DNA from: Euzebya tangerina
GTDB taxonomy: Bacteria > Actinomycetota > Nitriliruptoria > Euzebyales > Euzebyaceae
Direction of reading: 5' to 3'
DNA: 64,000 bases
Assembly: GCF_003074135.1 (NCBI RefSeq)
Contig: NZ_PPDK01000001.1
Location: 3,224,001-3,288,000 of the forward strand
In this document: positions 8,318 through 17,400 of the stretch, one piece after another
Numbering within the stretch: position 1 is the first letter of the stretch
How the letters are laid out: each line of letters starts with the position of its first letter
Notes under the pieces: model-generated
Seen by the model: the letters and a program-made list of their open reading frames with translations, nothing else
What the model was told of the DNA's origin: nothing
Databases searched by the model: none
Program-made: the position numbers and the translations under genes

Positions 8318-8950
8318 TCAGAGATCGAATGCGGGCTCGACGGTGATCGTGGTCACCGGGAGGCCTGAACGCCGCTCCAGCGCCGCAGGGAGGTCCTGCT
8401 TCAGCCAGCGCGAGATGCCCGGCTCCAGCGTGCAGACGAGGATCTCGGTCACCGGCTCCTCCTGCAGGGCTCGTCCGGCCGCGACGAACGGATCGGGGTC
8501 GCCGACCGAGCCGTGAGCCGGGATGCCGAGCGCTCGCAGTTCCGACAACGCCTTGCGAAGACGCCACCTGGCCTGGGCCACCCCGACGTCGTCGCTGCGG
8601 ACGTCCTGTCCCGGCTCGAGGTGCCCCAGCCCCTCCGAGGCCACGAGGTGGGTCGACGGAGTGGCCGGCACGACCAGGAAGACGGCCAGGTCGCCGTGTT
8701 CCCGCTGGCGGGCCTCCAGCACCTCACCCAACGAGCCGGAACCGATCGTCTGGTTCGCCACGATGAGGATCGTGTGCGTGTCCTCCTGATCCGCGGCCGC
8801 CCGATACAGCGGCTCGACCTCGTGGACGCCGGGATAGCGGATCTGCTCCAGCATCTCGTGCGGCACGTGATGGTCGTGGTCCATGTGGTCGACCAGCTCT
8901 GCCGAGGTCACGAAGCGCAGTGGGCAGCGAGGACAGGTGTGAATGGCCAT
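8318..8950 (-). CDS. C2H2-finger-like N-terminus fused to a stress-protein-like domain
   Basis: A 210-residue cytoplasmic protein. Residues 1-27 read CPRCPLRFVTSAELVDHMDHDHH, with a Cys-x2-Cys ... His-x3/4-His spacing like a C2H2 zinc finger. Residues 58-207 look like a nucleotide-binding alpha/beta fold of universal-stress-protein type: TILIVANQTIGS strand-loop, a central helix with RKALSELRALG, then EILVCTLEPGISRWLKQDLP and a final strand. The family is not one I can name firmly. It is convergent with aceE and monocistronic. A zinc- or redox-linked nucleotide-binding role would be inference. Confidence 0.65.
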   Translation of the reverse strand: MAIHTCPRCPLRFVTSAELVDHMDHDHHVPHEMLEQIRYPGVHEVEPLYRAAADQEDTHTILIVANQTIGSGSLGEVLEARQREHGDLAVFLVVPATPSTHLVASEGLGHLEPGQDVRSDDVGVAQARWRLRKALSELRALGIPAHGSVGDPDPFVAAGRALQEEPVTEILVCTLEPGISRWLKQDLPAALERRSGLPVTTITVEPAFDL

Positions 8951-9051
8951 GATCTACCTCCACAGGAACCATGCTCCTCCGCCCCGGGGTTGGTCAAGGT
9001 CGGATGGTGTGGCCGGGCAGGCCGGACGTCCCGGCGAGGCCGCGGTCCGCG

Positions 9052-10263
9052 TCAGCTGGCCGGCGTCGCGAGGTGCCGCTTAGCCTGGCCCAGCAGGCGT
9101 CGACCTGGTCCGACGACGAGAGTCGCGGCGATCAGCAGGCCGATCACGCCGAGCACGGTGAGTGAGGTGTCGAAGTTGGTGCCGTCGCTGGTCGCCGCCA
9201 GGATCGTGGGCACGCCGAAGCCGAGGTAGGTGACGGCGTAGAAGGTCGCGACGATCGCGCCGCGGGTGGCGGGATCGGCCAGGATCGTGGCGGCCGTCAG
9301 TCCGGCGGCCAGCGTCAGGCCGTAGCCCGCACCGAGGAGCGCAGCGGCGGGGAGCAGCACCAGCGGCTCCTCCAGGCGGCCGCCGAGCACGCCGGTGCCG
9401 ATCCCGACCGCGCCGAGGGCGGCTCCAAGGGGAGCGGCACGCGTGGGACCCACGCGCTTCTCGACCTGCTGGATGAGGACGCCGGCGGTCATGGTGATCC
9501 CACCGACCACACCCGTGATGGCCAGGTCGCGGCCCGGCATGGCGTCCTGCAGGCGCAGCGGGAGGACTGTGAGGGCGGTGGAGGGGAAGGTGAAGACGCA
9601 CAGTCCGGCGGGGACGGCGAAGGCGAGGAAGGCGGCTCTGGCTCGGGCTGGTACACCCAGGTTGAGCAGCGGGCTGGCGGGATCTCGGTCGAGGTGGGTC
9701 TCCCGCACATCCCACAGCAGCAGGAGGCCGATGACGACCAGCAACAGGTGCACCGCGTAGGAGAGGTGGAGGGGCCAGGGTGCGTACTGGCCGAGCAGTC
9801 CGGAACTGAGCGGTCCGAGGGCGAAGCCCATCGAGAGGGCCGTCGTGGCCTTGCGAGCGGCCGTGCCGGGGTCGGTGACCAGCTCGCTCATCCACGCACT
9901 GCCGACGCTGAAGACCGCGCCGCTGACCATGCCCTGCAGCAGCCGGCCAACGAACAGCAGCGGAACGGAGTCTGCGGCACCCAGGAAGATCGCCGAAGCC
10001 AGCCCGGAGACGATCGCGAAGGGGATGACGACGGCCCGCCTGCCATAGCGGTCGGAGGCGGGGCCGGCGATGAACAGGGTCGGGACCAGTCCGACGGCGT
10101 AGATCCCGAACAGGACCGTCAGGACCGTGGGGGAGAGATCCAGCTGCGTCCGGTAGAGCAGGAGGAGCGGGGTCGGGACGTTGGTGCCATGGGCGACCGC
10201 GAAGAGCGCGAGCGCAAGAGCGGTGGACTGCGTGAGGCGGGACAGGCCGGCAGCGTATCGCGA
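9052..10263 (-). CDS. MFS transporter with disrupted 5' end
   Basis: A major facilitator permease of about 400 residues. The frame contains an SRLTQSTALALALFAVAHG-like first membrane segment, the loop motif DRYGRR between segments 2 and 3, and roughly twelve hydrophobic stretches down to 9052. From the in-frame TGA at 10264-10266 the frame has no ATG, GTG or TTG until GTG/ATG near 9930, which would remove the first three or four helices. The TGA lies at the first unit of a 20-bp repeat array. So either the natural start was displaced by the repeats, a CTG (10245) is used, or a one-base shift separates it from the GTG at 10267. It may be a pseudogene. Substrate unknown. Confidence 0.7.
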   Translation of the reverse strand, partial: SRYAAGLSRLTQSTALALALFAVAHGTNVPTPLLLLYRTQLDLSPTVLTVLFGIYAVGLVPTLFIAGPASDRYGRRAVVIPFAIVSGLASAIFLGAADSVPLLFVGRLLQGMVSGAVFSVGSAWMSELVTDPGTAARKATTALSMGFALGPLSSGLLGQYAPWPLHLSYAVHLLLVVIGLLLLWDVRETHLDRDPASPLLNLGVPARARAAFLAFAVPAGLCVFTFPSTALTVLPLRLQDAMPGRDLAITGVVGGITMTAGVLIQQVEKRVGPTRAAPLGAALGAVGIGTGVLGGRLEEPLVLLPAAALLGAGYGLTLAAGLTAATILADPATRGAIVATFYAVTYLGFGVPTILAATSDGTNFDTSLTVLGVIGLLIAATLVVGPGRRLLGQAKRHLATPAS

Positions 10264-10264
10264 T

Positions 10265-10460
10265 CACCTCGTGGCGGGGAACCTCACCTCGTGGCGGGGA
10301 ACTTCACCTCGTGGCGGGGAACCTGACCTCGTGGCGGGGAACTTCACCTCGTGGCGGGGAACCTCACCTCGTGGCGGGGAACCTGACCTCGTGGCGGGGA
10401 GCTTCACCTCGTGGCGGGGAACTTCACCTCGTGGCGGGGAACTTCACCTCGTCGCGGTGT
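10265..10460 (+). repeat. 20-bp tandem repeat array, nine units plus a partial
   Basis: Nine copies of CACCTCGTGGCGGGGAACCT-type units start every 20 bases from 10265, with small changes only at CCT/CTT and CAC/GAC, and a degenerate partial copy at 10445-10460. There are no unique spacers, so it is not a CRISPR array. It fills the gap upstream of the MFS frame and downstream of the proline-racemase-family gene on the minus strand. Related copies lie at 10483-10534, in dnaE2 (17276-17353) and at 18907-18940. Confidence 0.95.
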
Positions 10461-10482
10461 CGGCGCGCCGGATCCAAGCTGG

Positions 10483-10534
10483 GTCAGGTTCCCCTCGGCC
10501 GAGCGAGGTTCCCCACGGCTGAGTCAGGTTCCCC
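10483..10534 (-). repeat. Three inverted copies of the 20-bp repeat core
   Basis: GTCAGGTTCCCC at 10483, GCGAGGTTCCCC at 10503 and GTCAGGTTCCCC at 10523 are reverse-oriented cores of the neighbouring array, again exactly 20 bases apart. The eight bases between cores differ, so the 12-base core and the spacing are what is conserved. They end 11 bases before the stop of the downstream-located dehydratase gene. Confidence 0.85.
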
Positions 10535-10545
10535 ACCCGGGGGGT

Positions 10546-11619
10546 TCAGCGGAGGAGGAACCCCGTCCCCATCGGGTCCCGCGGGTCCAACCTGAAGGTA
10601 TGCGTGCCCGTGGCGAAGGCCGACCCTGCGACCGTCGTCGTCACCGCCGGATGGTCGCCGACCGTCGTGGTCCCGGTCACCACGCCGGTCATGACCGAGT
10701 CGACGATGGAGAGGTTGACCAGCTCCTGCCCCTCCGCCAGCTGACCAGCAGCGTGCAGGACCGCCAGGCGGGCCGAGGTGCCACTCCCCGTCGGTGACCG
10801 GTCGACCTCGCCGTCGGCGAACACGGTCACGTTGCGCTGGATGATCGCGTCCGACCCGAGGCCCGGCGGCAGTTGCTCCAGGTCGACCTCAGCCGGATCG
10901 ACCTCCTCCACCAGGATCACCCCGTAGATGTCCGCAAGCCGCTCGTCATCGGGGTGCACGGGCCCACCCGAGGCGTTGATCTCCTCCTTCATGCCACGGC
11001 AGAGCTCGATGATGACCGGGAGGTCGCGCGGTGTGACCGACAGCCCGAAGTCCCCAGCCGTGAACACCGCGTAGAACGCGCCGCCGAACGCCACCGCCCC
11101 TGCGGCGTGGCCCCCATCGGTCAGGGGTGCCTGCACGGTCGAGGCGACGAAGGCGGGGACGTTGTCGAACGACACCCGTTCGACGCCCTGGGGACCGAGG
11201 GTCACGGTCACCGGGAGTCGGCCGGAGGGGACGTCGATGGCGAACGAGACCTCCGAGGCGCCAGCCGGCGTCGGGACACGCCCGGACTCGACCGCCCAGG
11301 TCGCGAGGGCGATCGTGCCGTGGCCGCAGGCCGTGGAGTACCCCTCGTTGTGGAAGAAGACCACGCCGAGTGCGGCACCCTCGTCATCAGGGGGTGTGAC
11401 GAAGCCGCCGTACATGTCCGCGTGGCCGCGCGGCTCGTTCACCAGCAGCTGCCTGACCTCGTCGAGGTTGTCCCCCGCCCAGAGCCGACGCTCGGCCACG
11501 GTCCCGCCGACCAGGTCTGGGACGCCACCCGTCACGATGCGGAAGGGCTCGCCACCGGTGTGGTAGTCCTCGGTCGTGATCGGGCCGAACGGCCAAGCGG
11601 CTTCTGGATCGGCGGTCAC
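10546..11619 (-). CDS. Trans-3-hydroxy-L-proline dehydratase-like (proline racemase family)
   Basis: A 357-residue proline-racemase-fold enzyme. The first catalytic motif, EGYSTACGHGTIAL, keeps its cysteine. The second, DRSPTGSGTSAR, has Thr where racemases and 4-hydroxyproline epimerases have Cys. That Cys/Thr pair is the known mark of trans-3-hydroxy-L-proline dehydratases, which make a pyrroline-2-carboxylate; the assignment here is by this rule. GTG 11619 is chosen because GAGGTG precedes it and it overlaps the stop of the exonuclease gene (GTGA), implying coupling. Upstream in-frame codons to 11739 read through that gene and are not credible. Amino acid catabolism, cytoplasmic. Confidence 0.85.
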   Translation of the reverse strand: MTADPEAAWPFGPITTEDYHTGGEPFRIVTGGVPDLVGGTVAERRLWAGDNLDEVRQLLVNEPRGHADMYGGFVTPPDDEGAALGVVFFHNEGYSTACGHGTIALATWAVESGRVPTPAGASEVSFAIDVPSGRLPVTVTLGPQGVERVSFDNVPAFVASTVQAPLTDGGHAAGAVAFGGAFYAVFTAGDFGLSVTPRDLPVIIELCRGMKEEINASGGPVHPDDERLADIYGVILVEEVDPAEVDLEQLPPGLGSDAIIQRNVTVFADGEVDRSPTGSGTSARLAVLHAAGQLAEGQELVNLSIVDSVMTGVVTGTTTVGDHPAVTTTVAGSAFATGTHTFRLDPRDPMGTGFLLR

Positions 11620-12545
11620 AACGGCACCTCGCCTGCCGGCGGTCGAGGGCCGGCCTGCAGCACCTCGACGCGACCGATCAGATCCTCGCTGTCGTAGCTG
11701 CGGCACACCTCGGGGAAGTCCGCCGTCGGTCCGGACCACTCGAGGTCATCGACCGTGGTGCCCAGATCGGCATCGTCCACCAGCGTGGCGAGCGTGCGGA
11801 AGAGCAGCGCCTCAGCCCGCTTCTCAGCGAGGGTCTCGCCCAGACGGGCTGCCCCGCGAATGCCGCCACCCCAGCGCTCGGGGTCGGCCGGAATCTGGTC
11901 GATGTGCCCGAAGCGCGTCAGCAGCTTGGCCGCCGTCTTGGCACCGAATCCGGCCAGACCCGGGAAGCCGTCGGCGGAGTCGCCGACCAACGCCAGCCAG
12001 TCCGGGATGGATGCCGGCGGCACCCCCGTCTTCTCGAAGACGCCGTCGGCGTCACGCACGGTGCTGCGCATGCGGTCCCACTGGATCACCCGCGTCCCAC
12101 GGACGCACTGGCCGAGATCCTTGTCCGGGGTGGCGATGATGACCCGCTCCACGCGCTCGTCCGCGTCGGCCTGAGCCGCCGCCGAGGCCAGAGCATCGTC
12201 GGCCTCGAGCTCGACCATCGGCCAGACCACCAGGCCGAGGGACCGCAGGGCGTCCTCCAGCGGCTCGAACTGGTTGGTCAGCTCAGCGGGCAGGCCCTCG
12301 CCGGACTTGTAGGTCGGCCACAGCGCGTTGCGGAAGCTCTCGATCACGTGGTCGGTCGCCACACCGACGTGGGTCGCGGGGGTGTCGTCGGGGCCGCCCC
12401 GTTCGAGCAGCCACACCATGCTGCGCAGGACACCCCGGACGGCGCCGCGCTCGAGGTCGGTGTTGTTCGGGGCGTGGTGGTGACGGAACAGCTCGAAGGT
12501 GCCGTCGACCAGGTGCACATCCATTGGCGGCGAGACGCTCGTCAT
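11616..12545 (-). CDS. 5'-3' exonuclease family protein
   Basis: A 309-residue single-domain 5'-3' exonuclease (the FEN-like fold found alone or fused to DNA polymerase I). It has VHLVDGTFELFRHHHA at the N-terminus, ELEADDALASAA and IATPDKDLGQ as acidic metal-site segments, and the helix-three-turn-helix GDSADGFPGLAGFGAKTAA. Either ATG 12545 or ATG 12524 could start it; the second fits the family better but neither has a strong ribosome site. The stop overlaps the next gene by four bases. A nucleic-acid enzyme coupled to an amino-acid dehydratase is odd and may be only an accident of packing. Confidence 0.87.
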   Translation of the reverse strand: MTSVSPPMDVHLVDGTFELFRHHHAPNNTDLERGAVRGVLRSMVWLLERGGPDDTPATHVGVATDHVIESFRNALWPTYKSGEGLPAELTNQFEPLEDALRSLGLVVWPMVELEADDALASAAAQADADERVERVIIATPDKDLGQCVRGTRVIQWDRMRSTVRDADGVFEKTGVPPASIPDWLALVGDSADGFPGLAGFGAKTAAKLLTRFGHIDQIPADPERWGGGIRGAARLGETLAEKRAEALLFRTLATLVDDADLGTTVDDLEWSGPTADFPEVCRSYDSEDLIGRVEVLQAGPRPPAGEVPL

Positions 12546-12564
12546 CGGTCGCGGTGTCGTCCGA

Positions 12565-12765
12565 TCAGCCGGTGATGACGCCGTCCCCGCCGATGAGCAG
12601 CAGCAGACCGGAGGCGATGACGATGACGGCGACCACGATGGCCCACTGGATCCGCGCTCGCCGGTTCGCGCGCTTCAGCTCCCGGGCCCTCACCTGCCCT
12701 CGCCGCGGTGTCGGACGGTCCTTCGGAGGGGTGTAGCCGGGGTCTGCTGCCGTGTCATCGCTCAT
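12565..12765 (-). CDS. Small single-pass membrane protein
   Basis: A 66-residue protein: about 40 hydrophilic residues rich in Pro, Arg and Lys (TPPKDRPTPRRGQVRARELK), then one strong hydrophobic segment (WAIVVAVIVIASGLLLLIGG) and a four-residue tail. This fits an N-in/C-out membrane anchor. ATG 12765 is preferred to 12786 on codon context only. It sits 20 bases upstream of the exonuclease gene on the same strand. No family is recognised. Confidence 0.6.
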   Translation of the reverse strand: MSDDTAADPGYTPPKDRPTPRRGQVRARELKRANRRARIQWAIVVAVIVIASGLLLLIGGDGVITG

Positions 12766-12798
12766 GCTGCCCGATCTTGACGGCATCCGTGGACCACT

Positions 12799-14211
12799 TC
12801 AACCCGACGGCTGCGAGGGGCCGGGCCCCCAGCCATCGGGATGGACACCTCCGGGGACCACATCGCTGTCGGGGTACGGCGTCCTGGTCAGGACGAAGGA
12901 GGCCAGATCCAGGTGTGTCAGCCGTGCCTCGGCATCACGGACCGGTTGCAGGACCTCCCCGGCGTAGTAGGCGTCCTGCCCGACCCAGGGAGCCTGCGGT
13001 CCCGACCGGGTGAACCGGGACCCTCGACCGTGCTCGCCCTGCGGGGTGAGGACCAGGGTCTCCTCGGGGGTCCCGGTGATGCGCAGGGTCAGAGGGGTCG
13101 GACCCCAGTACCAGGTGCCGGCCAACTCCCGGACGTCGACCGGGATCTCCCGCGGCTGCCAGACGGTCGGCTGCCGTGGGAAGGCCTCCTCGACCATCGA
13201 CCGGACATCGGCCATGAGCGCGCGGTCCAGGCCGGCCGTGCTGTTGGTCGCCACCGTGACGCACACGTCGGTCTCGGGGTCGGCCTGCACGGCGGCCAGG
13301 AAGCCCGGCATCGAGCCGCCGTGGCCGACCCAGTGGGAGCCCGTGTCATGAAAGACCTGGAGCCCGAGGCCGTGGGCGACCGTCCACGCCTGGCCGGGGG
13401 TGTCGTTGAGGGCTCCGGGCACCCGCATCTCGGCCAGTGTCTCGGGGCTCAGCACGTCGGCTTCGGTGACCTGACCGGCCAGGAAGGCGCCCCAGCGGAG
13501 CATGTCGGGCACGGTGGACCAGAGCTGCCCGGCCGGTGCCATGGCCCTGGCGTCGTGTTCCGGCTCGGCCAGGACGACGTCGGCAAAGGGATGGACGGCC
13601 TGTCCCGGGGCGGCTGGCTGGTGCGGTCGGGCGGTGGTCCGCGCCAGGCCCAGGGGTGTGAGGACGTCCCGTCCGATCACCGCATCCCAGGGCATGTCGT
13701 GGTGGTGGGAGAGGACGGCTCCGAGGATCGCGAAGCCCACGTTGGAGTAGTGGAACCGGCTGCCGGGGGTGTGCGGGTGGGGTCGGGCGGCGATGTCCGC
13801 GGCCAGGTCGGCCTCATCGCTGCCGGCGGTCCGCTCCCACCATGGCCCCTGGGTCTCGGCAGCCAGCCCTGCGGTGTGCATGAGGAGGTGACCGATCCGG
13901 ATGTGCTCCAGCGTGGTCTTCGCGACGTCCCAGGCAGGACCGAGGTGGTCGGTGATCGGGTCCGTGAGCGTCAGCGTGCCGGCGTCCCGCAGCTGCATGA
14001 TGGCGACGGCCACGACGGTCTTGGTGATCGAGCCGATCCGGTACTGCGTGTCGGAGGTGGGGGGGTGTCCCTCGACCAGCCCGGCTGCTCCGGTCCACAG
14101 CACCTGGTCGGCACGGGCCAACCCGGCCACGACCGACGGCAGGCGATGGCTGGACTGGGCCGTGGCCAGGCGATGGTCGAGGCGGAGCACGAGGTCCTCA
14201 GGGAGATCCAT
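12799..14211 (-). CDS. Beta-lactamase-fold serine hydrolase
   Basis: About 470 residues. The N-terminal two thirds are a class C beta-lactamase/penicillin-binding-like hydrolase: RIGSITKTVVA holds the Ser-x-x-Lys nucleophile pair, RFHYSNVGFAILG the Tyr-x-Asn motif, and GHGGSMPGF the third active-site motif. A C-terminal beta domain (from about residue 350) with AGTWYWGPTPLTL resembles the lipocalin-like extension of this family. No signal peptide is visible, so esterase or peptidase activity in the cytoplasm is more likely than antibiotic resistance. ATG 14211 is preferred; GTG 14274 would add a low-complexity leader. Monocistronic. Confidence 0.85.
   Translation of the reverse strand: MDLPEDLVLRLDHRLATAQSSHRLPSVVAGLARADQVLWTGAAGLVEGHPPTSDTQYRIGSITKTVVAVAIMQLRDAGTLTLTDPITDHLGPAWDVAKTTLEHIRIGHLLMHTAGLAAETQGPWWERTAGSDEADLAADIAARPHPHTPGSRFHYSNVGFAILGAVLSHHHDMPWDAVIGRDVLTPLGLARTTARPHQPAAPGQAVHPFADVVLAEPEHDARAMAPAGQLWSTVPDMLRWGAFLAGQVTEADVLSPETLAEMRVPGALNDTPGQAWTVAHGLGLQVFHDTGSHWVGHGGSMPGFLAAVQADPETDVCVTVATNSTAGLDRALMADVRSMVEEAFPRQPTVWQPREIPVDVRELAGTWYWGPTPLTLRITGTPEETLVLTPQGEHGRGSRFTRSGPQAPWVGQDAYYAGEVLQPVRDAEARLTHLDLASFVLTRTPYPDSDVVPGGVHPDGWGPGPSQPSG
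12804..12839. terminator. Imperfect GC-rich hairpin at the end of the hydrolase gene
   Basis: CCGACGGCTG pairs with CAGCCATCGG around an inner GGGGCC/GGCCCC stem. It covers the last codons of the beta-lactamase-fold gene and could act as a terminator or simply be coding sequence with strong folding. Confidence 0.3.
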
Positions 14212-14410
14212 GACCACCAAGGGTGCCCGAGATGACACGGCCGGGTCGGTTGAGGCTGTCGACTCTCGGTCCACGACGAGGAGAAATCGTGTGACTGGTG
14301 AGCGGTGACGACACCACTGTGACCACGGTCAACACCTGAGGTTGCCCGGGTGGACCGAGAGTTTGAACGGCGTTGACGAGGGTGGTGTCACACCACACAC
14401 TTACGGTCTA

Positions 14411-14426
14411 TCGAACATACGTTCGA
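14411..14426 (+). promoter_or_regulatory. Perfect LexA (SOS) box before dnaE2
   Basis: TCGAACATACGTTCGA is the fully symmetric 6-4-6 actinobacterial SOS box. It lies 17 bases before the GTG start at 14443, overlapping the likely promoter, so LexA binding would repress dnaE2 until DNA damage. Confidence 0.85.
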
Positions 14427-14442
14427 CTCCTTGGACCAACTC

Positions 14443-17400
14443 GTGACCACCCCCTCCTTCACCCATCTGACCGCCCGGACCTGCTACTCGCTGCGGGACG
14501 GGGTCATCCGTCCACACGAACTGGCGCAGGCCACCGCCCGAATGGGGATGGCGGCTGTGGGGGTGACCGACCGCGCCGGACTCTACGGCGGGGTGCGGTT
14601 CGCGCAGGCGTGCCGCGCCGCCGGCGTCCGGCCCATCTACGGGGCCACCCTGGCGCTGGCGCCTGACGGTGGACGACCGGGCTGGGAGATCACCCGGGGG
14701 CCAGGGGTCGGGACACTCATGGGACCGGGGGTCGGGCGTGGCCTGGGAGGCCCATACGACAACGGCCGGTCCGGCATCGGTCGATCTGGTGTCCCGTCCG
14801 GCATCGGGTTCTCCGGCATCGGGTTCTCCGGCATCGGGTCAGGACGGGGGCAGGCGAAGGGCCCCGGCAGCGGTCAGGCATGGTTGGCCGACGACGCCGC
14901 TCAGGTAGCCCTCATCGCCGCCGACGAGGGTGGGTTCGCGACCCTCAATCGGGTCATCACCGATCACCACCTGGACAACCCGCGAGGGGCGCCACACCTC
15001 CGCTGGGACCATGTGGTCCACCGCTTGGGCAGCGCTGATCGGTGTGGTGGGGGTGCGGGCGTGTTCGTGCTGCTGGGGGACAACTCGCCGGTCGGCCGGC
15101 TGCTGGCGCAGGGCCGGCATGACGCCGCCCGGCAGGAGACCCGCCGGTGGCTGCACCTGCTCGGGCCAAAGCGACTGCTGATCGGGGTCACCCATCACCA
15201 GGCTCCCGGTGACGACGCGCGTGCCCGTGCTGCCTTCGCCCTGGCCGACGATCTGGGGCTGCGGGCGGTGGCCGACCAGCAGGCGCGGTACCTGCGGCAG
15301 CAGGACGCCCGGGTCGCCGACGTCATGGATGCCGTCCGGCAGCAGGTGCCGTTGGCGCAGCACCACTCCTCCCGTCGCAACGCCCAGGGGTTCCTGACGT
15401 CCCCGGCGCAGATGGCTGCGGTGTTCCGCGAACGCCCCGACGCCCTCCGCAACACCATGTGGGTGGCCGAGCAGTGCCACGTCGACATCGGTTTGGGACG
15501 GCTCCGGGTCCCCGACTTCGTCACCGGCCCGAGTGGCACCAATGACCCCGCGTGGGCCTTGGCCGAGCTGCGCCAGCGCTGCGAGCACGGACTGGTCGAG
15601 CGGTTCGGGACGGTGGCCGGCCGCTCGCAAGGTGGGTTCGAGGACGTCGGCCGCTCCGGTCACCTCCCCAGCACCCAGCAGCTGGACGACCTGCTGGACC
15701 GTGAGCTCGCGATGATCAAGCGCATGGGGCTGGCCGGGTACTTCCTGACCGTCGCCGAGATCATGGACCGGATCCGCAGCAAGGGGATCCTGGCGGCCTG
15801 TCGGGGGTCGGCGGCGAGCTCGCTGGTGACCTACGCGTTGCGGATCTCCGACGTCAACCCGATCACCCACGACCTGGCCTTCGAGCGGTTCATGAATCCC
15901 TACCGGGACGAACTGCCCGACATCGACATCGATGTCGAGTCCGCCCGGCGGGAGGACATCTACCGCGATCTGCTTGAGACCTACGGCGAAGACCGGGTCG
16001 CCTGCGTCGCGATGGTCGAGACCTTCAAGGCCCGCATGGCCATCCGCGAGGTCGGCAAGGCCATCGGGATGCCCGCCGGTGAGATCGACTACATCGCCAA
16101 GGCCTTCCCGCACGTGCGCGCCGGGGACGTGCGGCCAGCGCTCGATCATCTGCCCGAGCTCCAGGGGTTGAATCTGGACTCCGGCCACCTCCGCCTCCTC
16201 TTCGACGTCGTCGAGCGGCTGGACGGCTTCCCCCGCCACATCGCGCTGCACCCGTGCGGGATCATCCTGGCCGACTCGACCCTGCGCGACCTGGTGCCGA
16301 TGGAGCGCTCTGCCCCTCGTGGGCCATCTGATGACGGCTTCGCGATGGCCCAGTACGACAAGGACGATGTCGAGGCGCTCGGCCTGTGCAAGCTGGACGT
16401 GCTGGCGATCCGGATGCTGTCGAGCATGGCTCACTGCATCGAGGAGGTCCGGGAGACCCGTGGGGCCGACATCGACTTCGACCACGTCGGCTGGGCCGAC
16501 GGTGATACCTATGAGCTGATCCAGTCCACCCGGACCCTCGGCATGTTCCAGATCGAGTCGCCCGGTCAGCGCGAACTGGTCGGCAAGTTCCAGCCGGAGC
16601 ACCTTGACGACCTGGTGGTGGACATCTCGCTGTTCCGGCCGGGTCCGGTGAAGGGCGACATGGTCAAGCCGTTCCTCAAGCGGCGTCATGGTGAGGAGGC
16701 GTCCGGCGTCCCCCACCCGATCCTCGAGCGGGCCCTCGGCGAGACCTTCGGCGTGATCGTCTACCACGAGCAGGTCATGCGGGCGATCTCGGCGGTGACC
16801 GGGTGTGATCTGGCGGAGGCGGATCTGGCCCGACGACGCTTGGGCGACCCGACCCAGTTGGAGCAGTTGGAGCGCTGGATCAAGCGAGGTGCGGCGGAGC
16901 GGGGGGTCCCGCCGGAGGTGGCGGAGTGGCTGTGGGTGAGCCTGGCCCAGTTCGCCTCGTTCGGGTTCTGCAAGGCCCATGCGGCGGCGTTCAGCGTGCC
17001 GACGTACCGCTCGGCGTGGCTGAAGGCCCACTTCCTGCCAGAGTTCGTCGCCGGCCTGCTGACCCACGACCCGGGGATGTACCCGCGTCGGCTGATCATG
17101 GACGACGCCCGCCAGTTCGGCGTGGCGATCCTGCCGCTGGACGTCAACCTCTCGGCCAGCGACTATCGCGTGGAGATCATCCGGGAGGACGAGGCCTACG
17201 CCCTGCTCGGCGTGGACCCGGACCGGTTGGCGGAGGCAGACGTGGCTCGCGGGCGGGGAGGGCCGGTCCGCGAACGTGGAACCTCACCTCATGGTGGGGA
17301 ACCTGACCTCGCAGCGGGGAACCTGACCTTGCAGCGGGGAATCTCACCTCGACCTCAGGATGTGTGGACACCGCGGGGATGGTCCCGGGACGACGATGGG

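Noticed and set aside
9080-10267. 395-codon frame beginning GTG 10267 opposite in phase to the MFS gene
   Set aside because: Arg/Pro-rich nonsense protein; it is the shifted phase of the transporter. The GTG itself remains of interest as a possible displaced start.
10265-10460. Possible CRISPR array
   Set aside because: The 20-base units abut directly with no unique spacers, and there are no cas genes in the window.
14211-14274. Longer N-terminus for the beta-lactamase-fold hydrolase
   Set aside because: The added 21 residues are low complexity without a signal peptide, and GTG 14274 has no ribosome site; kept only as an alternative.
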